DNA of 64,000 nt from Adiantum capillus-veneris. Lineage: Eukaryota > Streptophyta > Polypodiopsida > Polypodiales > Pteridaceae. The stretch is taken from the NCBI GenBank assembly GCA_014529385.2, contig CM043944.1, positions 61,695,748 through 61,759,747 on the forward strand. Reading direction: 5' to 3'. Shown one piece after another: positions 32,905 to 44,853 of the stretch (positions are counted from its first letter, which is position 1; every line of letters starts with the position of its first letter). The translations under genes were made by a program, and so were the position numbers. Below the pieces are notes generated by a model that saw only the letters and a program-made list of their open reading frames with translations, made no database searches and was not told the origin of the DNA.

Positions 32905-34560
32905 GAGTGTTTACCATCATCTTTCATCCGATGGTTAGGGGAGATCCAAGGGTTTTGTCCTTACCAAACAAGGACAAAGGCTCCTGGCCAAGCTCTTTAC
33001 GGATAATTCCTTGTTCCTCAAAGCAGCCTGCTCAAAGATTGTTTGAAGGTCTTTGGAGATTGTACAGATGTTTGCCCTTGCCTCTAGATCAAAATGCAGT
33101 ATTGAAAATCCTCGATTGATCTCGCTATCTAAAAAAAGCTCTTTTGATCCATCTTTGTGCACTAGAGGGACAACTTCTAAGGGGAAGGTCTTTCTTCACC
33201 TTGGGGCACCACTGGGGGTCAATGTGACCCATAAGCAAAGATTCCAATGGATCATGGACAAGATTAGAAGAAAAATAAGAAGATGGGAATATGTGTTGCT
33301 CCCCTTCATGAGCAAGCTTAAAGTGATTAACTCTTTTTTGATCCCGTCCATAGCACCAGCCCACTCCTTAAATTGGCCAAGTGTCATTGAAAGGAGTCCT
33401 TAAAAGTGGTGAAAAGGTTCCTTTGGAAAAGTAACACCAAAGATGTGGTGCCATGGTAGTGGGCAAGCTAGGATACTATCGCAAGATTGGTGAAGCAAGA
33501 TTCTCAACCTTGCTATTCATGCTAAGACCTTGTATGCCAAGTTCTTGATGTCAATCTTGTTGCAAGACCAATCATGGGCCATATGGAAAAGAACTTGATT
33601 GACAAGGCAAAATTGACCTTTGAGGGGGACAAGTAGAAAAAATTAAGATATACATTACAAGTTACTCACCCCTTGGTGGTCCAGATTAAGCTTAGAAGGC
33701 ACAATAGGGGAGATCGTACAAAAGCCTATGTAATAGAGCTTCAAAGACAATGGAGTGGGGAGAGGTGACAAGATACTTCCACAACTCAATCACTCTTTGG
33801 TACCCTTGGCTATAAAAGGTTGGAAGCCTGCAGCTTAACCCTTTCTGGAGAGAGATATCTAGAAATATCAACAATGAAGGGCTTAACCATCTGGGCCTTC
33901 TTTGAGATAGCATTAGAGTAGGAGATAGAAAGGTCATGACTTTTGAGCTACCCAATTTCTCTTGAGCAAGACAAAAATACTTCCAGTCAATAGGATTCCA
34001 AATGGGTTGGACAATTATTGTATGCCAGTGCATGAGTCTACATGTGAGTAGAAGTCTTGGCGGTGGCCCAAGGATAGGCATTTTTGCAAACCTAAGACCA
34101 AATACATTCAGCACTGGCTCTTAGCCTTGCCAGATTGGTTCTTCTCCATTAATAGGATTCAAGGTAAGAAATGGATGGAAGCAAGGTGGAAGGTGGTAGC
34201 CAATAACATTTGGATGACACAGTGGCCTTGGATGATGAAGATCTTTCTTTGGAAGTGGTGTGGGGGACCATGTTGATAGGAGTGAAGATCTTTGCCTGAA
34301 GATCAATTTGGATAGGTGTTTGGGCTACAAAGTGGCTAGGGATGACCTTGTGTGTCTGTTCTAGGAGTTCCCGGCTATAGGTGGGCTAGCAAGCAAGACA
34401 TGCACATGGGTACAAAAGACCTGGAAGATAGAGTTCTACAAGAACGACCCAATCCTTGGAGGGATGGGGATGAATAGCCAAGTGTTATTTATTTGCATGC
34501 AGATCGTTAGATTCTGCCACTTCAAGCATTTATGGAAGGCCAAAAATAATTAAGTCCAAG
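32905..34560 (+). pseudogene. LINE (non-LTR retrotransposon) reverse transcriptase fossil
   Basis: A plus frame with one stop up to 33403 reads KLFTDNSLFLKAACSKIV, the place of the LINE catalytic motif FADD (here FTDN at 32996-33007). Then come FLHLGAPLGVN, matching the LINE pattern YLG-PLG, KIRRKIRRWEYVLLPFMSKL and INSFLIPSIAPAH. After a shift, KVVKRFLWKSNTKDVVPW follows as in L1-type proteins. The remainder to about 34560 is too decayed to assign firmly. It lacks the 5' ORFs and endonuclease, as is usual for 5'-truncated LINE copies. The enzyme is dead. Confidence 0.65.
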
Positions 34561-35190
34561 CTATTTGGTTTCTTGGAATCGTGATTAAAAGCTCGCAAGG
34601 GTGGAAATAATAAGTTTTCCTCACTCGGTTGTGAAGAAGAGTAGATAATGGAGTAACATAGGGAATAATTGGGATGTTGAGCTTGGGTTTTCTCTCTATT
34701 TCTCCAATTGAATTTTCAAATTGGGCTGGGTTACATGCAACTATGGAGAACTTTATTGTTGCAATCAATTTGGATCATTTTCTTCTAGTGTGCATTGTAG
34801 ATGCTCACAAGTAGAGATTATTAATTCAAGTATTTGTAATTACTCCGTAATTCAAGATTATAATCTTTAAATTAATTTGCAAGCGTGTTTCTTTTTTTGT
34901 GCATCTTCTCTCTTTATTCCTACAACCAACGACTTGGTGCCTTCCTAGCTCAACTTCCAAACCACTTAATCCCCGACATCCTTGGTGAACTTAACGTGAA
35001 GCAATCCAGTGTGGGAGTTGTTTTTTGCAAATATGTATACATCACAAGAGGTAGCAATGTAGTAGATGATGCAACAATTTGATACTTACAAGCAACATAA
35101 GCAGGCCTCCTAGTAGCAATTCAATTTGAATGAGTGATAACATAAAAAATTTAGTGGTTTAATAGCCATTATATCTACAAATTTTGTAGA
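34561..35190. other. Unassigned, AT-rich
   Basis: No gene recognised. The segment 34800-35080 (T-rich, then CAACGACTTGGTGCC) could be the end of an LTR and the leader of the gag-like remnant that follows. No terminal repeats or primer site were found to support this. Confidence 0.25.
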
Positions 35191-35194
35191 ATTT

Positions 35195-35830
35195 ATGAGC
35201 AACCTATGGAGGATAATGGAATTTATGATCATGATGTACTTGAAGAGTTTCATTTGATTGAAATGTCTGAGCTAAGGAACTAAATTCAAGAGATTCCACT
35301 GTGCAAGGTGAAGACTACAAGATTCAAGAAAGCTTTGCAAGAGGGGTATTTTCTTGAAGATTCTTAGAGGGTAACCAAAAAGAATTTAATGAAGTGGATG
35401 TAGGAGGAAAACAAGGTATTGTATACAAAGAGATGCTACAAGAATTTGAGAAGAAATTTGAGCTGCTCTCTATAGCAAAGCAACAAAAAAATGAAGCCAA
35501 AATTGGTAGAGCTATTTGTCTAAGCTACAAATCGACACCTTCAAAAGGTATTGGTGCAGCTACTTCATGATTAAATGGGTAAGTTAGGCTTGATTGTAGG
35601 TTGGAAAATGGTTTTTGAAGGGGTTAATATGATCTTGAAGTGGATAGTAAGGATGGACAAGCTATTTGTGATTGATTCCATGCATGCAATTGAGAAAAAA
35701 TAAAAGAGAAGCCAACCCAAACCCAAATTGGAGGAGCCCGTTCTTCTCAAACTTGCAAAAGTTAGATGGTGTAGGAGTGCTCCATATTCTAGCAGAGACC
35801 AAGAAAGCATTGAGATTTTGGCTATAAATG
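35195..35830 (+). pseudogene. Gag-like fragment, plus strand
   Basis: One plus frame with three stops reads MEDNGIYDHDVLEEFHLIE and then PLCKVKTTRFKKALQEGYFL. The neighbouring frame continues MLQEFEKKFELLSIAKQQ, and after a further shift HLQKVLVQLLHD, GLIVGWKMVFEGVNMILK and KPKLEEPVLLKLAK. The alternation of helices and the EFEKKFE and ELFV-A motifs are typical of plant retrotransposon Gag capsids. No pol sequence is attached. The family is not identified. Confidence 0.45.
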
Positions 35831-37813
35831 AAGATTAGTGTAGGCTAGAACCATTTGCAACAAGTTTAGATTAAACTAATATGGCGATAATAATAGAGTA
35901 TAATGCAAAATAGAGATTATTTGTGAGAGATAACTAAGGTTTAGATTAAAAACTATGGCTATAGCAATAGGAAACAAGAAAAAAATACAATATTTTTTTA
36001 TGGAAACCCAAAAATTTCCAATTATAAGTATTGGATCCCTATTACAACCCAATTTTACACTCCTTTGTGGTGCACGTCTCAACAAAAAAAATTCTCAAAT
36101 AAAAAATATCAACCTCATCGAAAGCAACCTAGTTTCTAATAATGAATCAATGTAGAAAATCCAAAAAATAGTAGGGCATGAGAACTTGAAAATCTCCTAA
36201 TTGATGCGGAATTTTCATGTGTGCAAGATATAAAAGTGTTCAAAACAATCTTTCCCTTTTCATTTGTGAGTTTTTTTTCCAAAAAATGTATTTTACAAAA
36301 AAATTCTAGACTAACACTTTTGACCTCCTTCATAGAGTAGAGTTAGTCTCACACCCACTTTCCTCTCTATCAATTGTCACATGGCCTCAAGCTACCCAAA
36401 TTGCCTTGCATGGTTTAAGACTTTTTTCACATAAAATCCCTTTTTTGAAAGCATCAAATCCATAAACTTGGGCCTGCATACCTCTCGGGGGGTTCACCTC
36501 TCAGTCATGTAAGTTACCACGTGAGTTCAAATGAGTGGGTTTTTCTAATTGCCAAAATCTTAAAATTTTAACAGGATTTTATTAACAGAAGGGGTTTTTT
36601 TTAATTGATTTTAGAGTAAATCGGTAACTTTTTAAAGAAAAAGGGGTAATTTTATTACCTTAAGTATATAAGTAAAGGGGTTTTTTAAATACCCTTTGAA
36701 GGCACATTATTTGAATACTTTCTTAAAGGTACAACCCCAAGGCATACATGCTCTAACATTCTAGCATAATCATAAGATAACCAAAACCACAAAAAGCATT
36801 TAAATAACAGTCTTTCACCCCACAAATTGACACAACATTCACCTCTGCTAAACTTGCACATCACCTTGTATGTGCCAGCTTCACAAAAAATTACAAGCAT
36901 GAAATGCTATTCATCCCCCATTCACCCCATTGTTGCTATTGTCAATAATCTCACAAACTTTGGCTTCATGTGAGCATACCTGTTTTGGATTGTAGGGATA
37001 GCACAAAAAATTGTTTGAAATGTGGCATAAACACATGCAAATAAATTATTATACTGCATTAATCTATATATGATCATAGTGCATCTTAGTATGATCATCA
37101 TGGAATGCTCTTGGATCCCATGGCATAAACATCAATTGACTTGGAATAGATATATCATAATACCATCACAAATCAAATGGTACACAAATAAACTATCATA
37201 AACCAGAAGTATCAAATCATCCCCTAGATCAAATGACAACATTAAACCCCTGCATCATAGGGTAACATGAGGTATTGCATATGTTAGTGGGATGATGTGA
37301 TGGACGTCTGTAGCATAGATATCTAGCACTAACATAATGTCAATACTCAGGGAAGTGACTTGAATGGGACACAAAGACTCTTTGAGTTTGTCAATCTCAA
37401 GAAGTGAACCTAACAATCTAACACAACAACTCAACAAGTGAATCAATCACTCAATGATCAAGGAAATTTTTCTATGTCCTTTCTCACCTCTCTTGGTCAT
37501 CACACCATTTTGACACTTGAACGAACTCAGAATGTAACGAAACTTTAGGAGGAGTTCTAAGACACCTAGGGGCACTATCCTATCAAGTTTAGGTGCAATC
37601 TAACAAGGTACCAAAATCACGATCCATCATGAAAAAAGTCCTAAAAACTACAACAAAAAAATCCAGAAAGGTCGTCCTGTGGTCTAGGAACACTCTCATA
37701 TGGTCAAAATGACTAAAAATAGTGATTTAAACACTCAAATATGCATTTAGGGCTCATATATGCGTAGTTGCAAACCACATCACAATTGCCAATGCTTACA
37801 CTTGAATGAAAGA

Positions 37814-37816
<3 letters not shown>
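35831..37816. other. Unassigned, AT-rich
   Basis: No open frame with recognisable protein content, and no LTR boundary or RNA gene seen. Poly-A and poly-T runs are common (for example 35985-36000 and 36590-36605). Confidence 0.4.

Positions 37817-37873
<57 letters not shown>
37817..37873. repeat. (GA)n microsatellite
   Basis: An uninterrupted AG dinucleotide run of roughly 57 bp. Confidence 0.97.
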
Positions 37874-37877
<4 letters not shown>

Positions 37878-38696
37878 CAATGTAAGTTTTGGAATCGAAA
37901 AGGGATTATTCAATCTTTAGAAAAACTGATTACAAGTTGGAGCAAATTCGTAGCTTGAGCGTACCATTAGGGAAAATTTGGACTCTCAAAGGGGCCGTAT
38001 AAGAAGGTTTGACTTTGCCTCTTTCATCCAAAGTGGACAACCCAATGAAGTACATAAACACTTTTTCAAAACCCTATCAATCACCATATCATTGAACAGA
38101 TCCTAGAAAGTGGGTTCTACATCCCCAAACTCTAACAAATTTGGAATTGATTTGTAGAAGTTATGGTCTCCCTCACTGAAGCTGAAATGTGGGGAGAGAT
38201 TTCATTTGATGGAGTTGTCACATCAAAAACAAATCTTCTAGAATATAAGGAATCTAATGGAATATTATATATCTCGATGAGTACATTCTAAATCTAAAAG
38301 GTCCGACAAGTTTTGATTTCATTTGTGAAAAATTTACCGTACACCCATTTTGGACAAGAGAGGGAAAGTCAACAAAGTCCTTATAGTGCCCCTTTGAGAG
38401 TCCAAATTTTCCCTAATAATATAGTAGAGCTTTTTATCCTTCTTTCAAAGATAAGCCTCCTTTCACATTAAAGTTATTGACCTTTATACCTAGGGCTTTC
38501 TACATGGCCAATGGCCGACTCACATGGACTTTTACAATTGTCATGACAGAATTACAACTTAGGGAATTGGCCTGCTACTGTGGAATCAAGATTTACACAC
38601 AGTATCTCTACACTAGCTCAAAAAAATAGTAAAGAAAAAATGTGTTTTTGGCTACGTGTCCGACCAGGTCGATGCCCATTTGGTGAGTCCACTACA
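37874..38696. other. Unassigned; right edge is a probable LTR start (minus)
   Basis: Non-coding. The phrase GTCCAAATTTTCCCTAATAAT/GGAAAATTTGGACTCTCAAAGG occurs as an inverted pair (about 37970-38000 and 38390-38420). On the minus strand the right edge starts TGTAGTGGACTCACC after a purine tract, so part of this stretch may be a 3' LTR. The other end was not found. Confidence 0.35.
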
Positions 38697-38711
38697 TTCC
38701 CCCCTTCCTAG
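38697..38711 (-). promoter_or_regulatory. Polypurine tract, D-like family
   Basis: The minus strand reads TAGGAAGGGGGGAA and is followed by TGTAGTGG. The preceding minus-strand phrase is GTGTCAATGGACAACACGAG. Confidence 0.6.
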
Positions 38712-40590
38712 CTCGTGTTGTCCATTGACACGACCATGTGCTATCTTGGTATGGGGTTGTCATTAGCTTTGTCTTCAAGGTGGGGCTTTAGCTTGGGAAG
38801 TGCTTTATTGTTGATGATGCTCTCCCCTTCCTTGAGTGATTTATAACGGCCATGTTGTTGGTACACGATTTGAGCTTTGATTGTTGAGGCAACTTTTCTT
38901 GGTGTGAATTCTCCTTTTTGTTGCCAGTCTTGGCGGCTGTGAAGACGGATTTTGATGTGTTTAAGTTTGTAGAACTGATCATCTTTGTGGTGTGGAATTT
39001 ATGCTGGGTTTTCTTTCAAGGTCCACTACAATTTGAGTTGTCTGCAATAGGTAGCCAATGTTAAAGCATTGTGTGAGCTACATGTGGTTGCTGTGGATAG
39101 CTTGCTTGTTGAAGTTGTTATTGCTTGTCATTTGGCTTTGTATGTCATTCTTCTTATTGCCCTTGTTTAATGAAGCTTTGTCTTTGTCCAATTTTTATGG
39201 AGCTTTGTTGTTGCCCTTGACAATAAGAGATGATCTTGATAAGTATGTTGAGATCTGCAGCTCTTGCTCTAAGTCATTGTCGATTGATATGAGTAGTTAT
39301 TTCTTATTGTTGATGTAGAAGAAATATATACAAGAGGATGGTGTGTTTCTATATTAGGGAAAAAAACATGGATGATCAAAGGGAAAAACCCCCGTGGAAA
39401 AAAAAAACCTTTGGTATACACTCTTATTACATTTGAGCATTTAGACATAATGTACCTGTCATGCAAGGTGAGTACTTGGGAGAAACAAAAGAAGAGTGCC
39501 TAATGCAAGTGCCAATTATGGGACACTCTATATGCATATGAATAATTCATTAAAAAAAAAGAATGTAGTGTAAGAGATGGAGTTGATGGGTGCTTTAAGG
39601 AACAAATGTAGCACATGTAACATCAAAGGACGTCTCAATAGCTTCCACGTTTCCAAGAAGGGTTTTTGATTTAGAAGCTTCTCCACTCATAACTCACTGT
39701 GCTTAGTGTGTGAGTGCCTTTTGGACTTCCTCCTTCACCACACATAATTTACATAGACGTCAACTCTTATGCTCACATGTACCAACATGAGCGGCCTAAG
39801 GTAATTATACTCAACTCTTCCATCTTGAGTAGTACCTAGACTAGCTAAGATGCTTAGACCATAGAGAATATTACTTGATGCTTTGGGACTAATGCCTCGC
39901 TCATTTAGTGGCTTAACTGCTCGACTTTGCCTATTATGCCATGTATTTTTTATGGCAACTTGGATGTACCTGTTCTAGGCTAGAAACCCAATTCCATAAG
40001 TTATAGAAAGTTAGGCCTCTTTCCTTTTGGTAGTCTATTCATGCCACCATTTTTTTGAGTAGGTTGGCATATTTTGGCTCCTCTTGACTTGCTTGTCATA
40101 TATTGACACTACTTTGTGAAACAAGTCCTTCAACTCTTGTAGGGATTGATGTAGCCTTTTTGTTATTTCCCATGAGAAGTGAGAGGAATGGGTTCTTTGT
40201 GATTGAGTTTCCACGAGCGATTTTGGAACCCACCTTGCCTTTGATCCTTGTGTGACCATCTTTGGCATTTTCTCTTTTGCTTCGGCTTGATGGAGACTAG
40301 GTTTCGTATCCATATGTGATTGTTTCCACTGTAGAATCCTTGTTTTTGTAGTTGGAGATGAGGTATACATCTAGATGTTGCATGACCCTTAGTTGTGATT
40401 GTCTTTTTTTGGCTTTTGGTTGTCGTTTCTTGCTTTTGGATGAAAGCTTGCACTGCATGATTTCTCTTGGTTGTTCCAAAGCTACAACTTTTGGTAACGA
40501 TATTTGAGTGTTATTGTGCACGTCTGTTGCACGTGTCAAGGCAAGGAACTTTCCGATACACTGTGTGCGAGCCACAAATGGCTCCAAGCA
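38712..40590 (-). pseudogene. D-like 3' coding remnant with WVPK motifs
   Basis: Minus frames at 40035-40453 give QGFYSGNNHIWIRN and KARWVPKSLVETQ, matching QGYYKGNDQIWVPK in the D copy at 43462-43674. Nearer the 3' end a frame reads AQIVYQQHGRYKSLKEGES. No protease, RT or integrase is left here. Between 38990 and 40030 the frame is too broken to read. It is taken as a truncated copy of the D family because of the shared motif and the following polypurine tract. Confidence 0.45.
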
Positions 40591-40825
40591 TGCAACTAGC
40601 CTAAACTAGTAAGCTCAAAGATGGCGATAATGTGTCACTCACCGCTCTACGCTTGCTATCGTGGAGGATTCCTCGTCGCGAAGAAGAGGGAGATGCCTCT
40701 ACGCTGCACTCAACCGCCTCGCCGCCATCGTGCCTCCATTGCAATGCTCGATCTCTTAGGTGATAGGAATGTGCGTGAGGGTTAACATCCGTCTTAGGTG
40801 ATAGGAATGTGCGTGAGGGTTAACA
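40591..40825 (-). repeat. Terminal part of a D-family LTR with 35-bp direct repeat
   Basis: The right edge (plus strand GGTTAACA, 40825) abuts a purine tract. Read on the minus strand the LTR starts TGTTAACCCTCACG. Its first 35 bp are duplicated (40754-40788 and 40792-40826, plus strand TCTTAGGTGATAGG to TTAACAT), with three bases between. The left boundary is unclear. Confidence 0.5.
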
Positions 40826-40838
40826 TGCCCCCCTTCCT
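40826..40838 (-). promoter_or_regulatory. Polypurine tract, D family
   Basis: The minus strand reads TCAGGAAGGGGGGCA immediately before TGTTAACC. Confidence 0.6.
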
Positions 40839-43255
40839 GATGTAGATTCCATCCTCAGAAGCTCTTGAGTTGAAGCTCGTTCATCAAGGTGGAAGAGCAT
40901 TTGAGATGAATGTCCTTAGCCTCCTTCAATCACTACAAAATCAAACAACATTGGCATAGTAATTGCATTTTCATAAACAATTAAAAAGCATATGTAGTTG
41001 TAGGCAGACAATTTGATTGGTAACATAATTTTAAACCATTTGTCAGCAACAATAAACATTAAATTGCAATGTAATCAAACACATACAATTGTAAAAGTAA
41101 AAAATTAAACAAGTCTGGGGTTGCTAATTTAACGATCAAAAGGCACTAAAGATCGATTATTAATACCATGGGCAAGCTTCTCCCATATTTCCTTCGTCAA
41201 TTAAGTTGTTTAATTGCGAGAGCCAAGTATTTCATGTCCAAGGGCTGACTAGAGGCTATACCTAGAACACCGTGTAGTTAAGCTACGATAAAAGGAATTG
41301 CTCATGAAATCATCACCTAAATTATTTTCTTTTCTTTGACCCCCCAAAGTCTTTTCACAGTGATTCAATTTTGATGTGTGTGCTTATTTTGTATACCTTG
41401 GGTTTTTTTATTTTCAAGGAAAAGCGCCCACACTGGGAGCCTCTAGGGATCTAGTACCATAGGCGATACATGTGAGTGGAGTACCAAATCAAGCTGAGAT
41501 TTCTTTTCCAGCTTAAGATTTTACATTGTGGCACTTTCATTTTTTATTTTTTTTTGTTCGTTCGTTTTCAGCATTTTAACTTTGTAACTTTGGGGGGTCA
41601 TATAACACTATTACCCTCCCCAGGCTCATCACATTTGTAAACTACCTTTATAATACTTAAGCTAAAGGTGAATAGGGACTAAGCCCACTAGAAAGCCCTA
41701 GTACATTTCACACAATGCTGCCTAAATTGGATTAAGAATCTAAGTAACCATTGATTATTAGGAAGGCATTCCCCATGGTATTAAGAGAAGATCTCTAACG
41801 CCTAGCTTAATCAAACTAGCTTAGTCGGGCTGCTTGATTTTCAAACCTAGACAAGTGATTATGACAAAAAATTACATTGAATTTAATGTTTGATATTAAG
41901 CAAATGTGCTAGATATTATGCTACCAATCACAATTAAAGCAGACAAACATAGATGCAAAAAGATAAGGGGCAATGCTAATGGACAAGAAACACCTGTTTG
42001 TGTTGATGGTCACGCTTTATTTGAAGTGTGAACGAGAGAAAGATTCCATGAAGGTCCAAATCCTAACAATAGCAACACGTTCTTGTACACAATAGGAAAC
42101 ACAAAGAATACCTCTAGGAGGCACATCAGTGGGAAAAGGTACCAACACTTATTGAACACAATTAAAAAACATAAGGAACCCTAACCTAATTAATTGCACT
42201 CCCCCTAGAGAGTCAAGGGAATAGGATATTGTAGAGATTGGGGGGAAACACTAAGGCTAAACCCCTATCCTCATCGTCGAGAAAAACAAATTCATCATCC
42301 ATGAGACCATATGTGCCATCTGTATAATCATGTAAATCTTATTTATCATCAGAGACACCAATGTTTACTAAGAAGGTCACTAGACACCTATGGGTGAAAG
42401 CATGACTGGGTGGACACCAAAGCTGTGTCTGGGACATCACTATTTGGCAAATTAATAGTTGTAATATGTTTGACAAAGATAGAAGAATCCAAGGCGTGTG
42501 ATATATCATTGGATAGCTCTTGAAGAGGAGAATCTAAAAAAGTTGTTTGGCACCAAATTTAAAAATAATTTGCAAAAAATTTACCGCACGCCACATTTAA
42601 TAGTGCAGCTATTGAAAACTAGTAATCAACCCATAAAATTGTATCACCCAATCATGCTTTCACCCTCTTGTGCAATGGGAGATACACTTTCTACTAAGTA
42701 TGGATCAGTCATGGTCAAGAGACATATCAGCTATTCTAACTCCTCAAAATTCCTCTCACATGCTAACGTACCTACCAAATCCCATTCATAGGCAAGCACC
42801 AGAAATACCATGTGAAACATTTATGAAAAGTAACGAGGGTACCTCTCACCCAAGGCAGGAGTGGATGAATTTAGCGTACTAGCCATATCTGTACATGCAA
42901 ATAGATGATGGTTAGAGTGCAAATATTACAAGGGTCGTGTTCTTATGCATAATGTGTTTTTATGATTTTGTGTTATGGCTCTTGCTCTTTACTTTTTTAT
43001 CTTGTTTTGGTGAGTATAAGGCTTTATATATACATTCCCTACGATTGGAGATTGAGAGGTCAAGGAGGAAGGTTGAGAGGGAAGCAAGTGAATGATGGAT
43101 GTCAGCAAACACTCTCCCCTTCCTTGGGTAGATCATATTTTTTGGAATGATGTCGTCACCTTTTGAAACCAAATTGTTCCAAGTTGTTACGGGTGAAGGG
43201 TTTAACCAATAGTTTTTGACCGCCCTATGCGTTTCATCTAGTTGCAAGGGTGGTA
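40839..43255 (-). other. D element 3' region, mostly unassigned
   Basis: No domain is recognised. A minus frame at about 42250-42330 reads DLHDYTDGTYGLMDDEF and then VFLDDEDRGLA. Another at 42960-43247 reads IYPRKGRVFADIHHSLAS. Both may be tails of the D coding region, or pieces of an inserted sequence. The stretch 40920-42230 shows nothing but AT-rich non-coding sequence. Confidence 0.3.
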
Positions 43256-43985
43256 AGGTACTCTCTCATGATTTTATTTGCAACATTGTTGTAGGTGGTG
43301 AACGTACAACGGGAGGTGCAAACTCTTTCTTGCTTGTATGGATATGTACAATGGTAGGTGGAGGTTGTGTCGAAGCTTCTATTTCCATATAGAAGCTACA
43401 CGAAGAGCAAGAAGCTTCATTTGATTTCCCTCTTCCTGAGATGGGTGGAACAAATTGTTCTTTATTTGGTACCCAAATTAGCTCTGGAGCAGGTGTGTAG
43501 CATTCCGTGATTTTTTTCCTTTCCGCGATCTTCAATTTGTTTTGGAGCCAGAGGATTGAGCTCACATGGGCCCGGAGACAAGTAAGAGCACAATTTACGT
43601 TTCGGCACCCATATTTGATCATTTCCTTTATAGTAGCCTTGGGCTTCCAATAGTTTTTTAGGAATCCAACACAATGTTTCTTTACATTTCCTTAGGAGAA
43701 TGGGACGTCTCTTACCAGGCTCCTATCTTTTAGCATTGGCTATGGTCGCTAAAGAAACTTTAGGGACCCACCTGTATGTTTTGTTTGTTATATTGGGATG
43801 GGTCTTGTGTGTCTCAAGCTTTATTTCAACTACATCAGTTGAAGCTCTAGAGAGTTGGGCTATGGGGGCATATGGTTCAACCTCTTGGACATGCAATGTT
43901 TTGGGTTTTATTTCCTTAAGAGGCAATATCTTAGGGATAATGGCTTGAGTGGCAAGGCTAAGAGTTGGTTTCTGTGTTGTGACAC
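43256..43985 (-). pseudogene. D element WVPK-repeat region
   Basis: Broken minus frames contain YRWVPKVSLATIANAKR, CWIPKKLLEAQGYYKG, DQIWVPKRKL and ELIWVPNKEQF. So a W-V/I-P-K/N motif recurs about every 20-40 residues in a proline-rich setting. Similar motifs occur in linker regions of plant LTR-element proteins, but I cannot name a function. It follows the retropepsin-like domain in the same direction. Confidence 0.55.
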
Positions 43986-44330
43986 CCCCTGTCCCCCAAT
44001 CAATAGTGCATTTGGTGGCTATCATCTACGTGCATCCTAGGTTTATATTACCCTCCATAGCTCCAACAGGCATGACCAAAAAGTCTTGAGCTACAACCCC
44101 ATTGTCATAACTGACAGAAGTGTGCCATATTCCAAAAACTGAAGTTTTTTTCTTGTTGACACCTTTGACTTAGATAATACTCTCAGATAGAGGTGCTTCC
44201 CTAACTGACACCACACCCCATATGATAGCAGATTATATTTAGCACCCGTGTCCAATAAGGAGTTATATAGCACTTTTCCATAGGTGTTGTTTAGCTCAAT
44301 AGGGTATCATAGAGGTGTGTTAGAGTCCAA
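43986..44330 (-). pseudogene. D element retropepsin-like domain, downstream of integrase
   Basis: The minus frame reads LYNSLLDTGAKYNLLSYGVW, a canonical aspartic-protease D-T-G-A active site. After a slip in a poly-A run near 44146 it continues FGIWHTSVSYDNGVVAQDFL, then VMPVGAMEGNINLGC and CTIDWGTGGVTTQ, matching the flap, the ILG-like strand and the end of a retropepsin. It joins the integrase tail through a helical linker in one frame with only two stops. Protease normally precedes RT, so the place is odd. It could be a second protease or a relocated one. Confidence 0.65.
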
Positions 44331-44853
44331 CCAATCCTCGTCGATTTCAACGTGGAGTGCTTGTGTGACTCCAAGGTTAGCCTCTCGTTTTCGTCTTATG
44401 CGTTGTTGTCGCTCCTTAGCCTCAGCCCTAGCTTGTATCTTCTTCAATTCTGTTTGTGCCTTGGCTGCTTATTTTGTATGGATGGCACGTATCTCCTCTT
44501 GGCTTAAAGGATCATAGTATCTTTTAAATTTGCTCCCATTGAGGAATCCAATGGTTTCAACTCCATCAAGAGTCTCCACACAAATGGTTCCTTGTGGGGT
44601 GATCTCACATACTCTATATGGTCCTTTTCCCCGCATATTTCAACTTTTTCTTTTTGTTATGCACTCCATGCATAAGGACTTTATCACCAATGTTGATATC
44701 TTTGTTCTTTAGATGACGGTCAAACCGTTTCTTCCTCCTATCTTTGTCCACAAGTGCATTTTACACAGCTAATTGCCTCTCTTCATCTATCCTTTCAAGG
44801 ATATATAATCGCTCAACTAAGGGGTTACTATCCCAACCTTCTTGAGAAGCTAC
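44331..44853 (-). pseudogene. D element integrase C-terminal domain and helical linker
   Basis: After the core, the frames give RFDRHLKNKDINIGDKVL, then ETLDGVETIGFLNGSKFKRY, the usual end of a Ty3 integrase C-terminal domain. The same frame goes on as QEEIRAIHTK, a stop, AAKAQTELKKIQARAEAKER and RIRRKREANLGVTQALHVEI, a basic helix, and reaches the retropepsin-like domain at about 44330. This shared frame is the main evidence that integrase and the protease-like part were one polyprotein. Confidence 0.65.
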
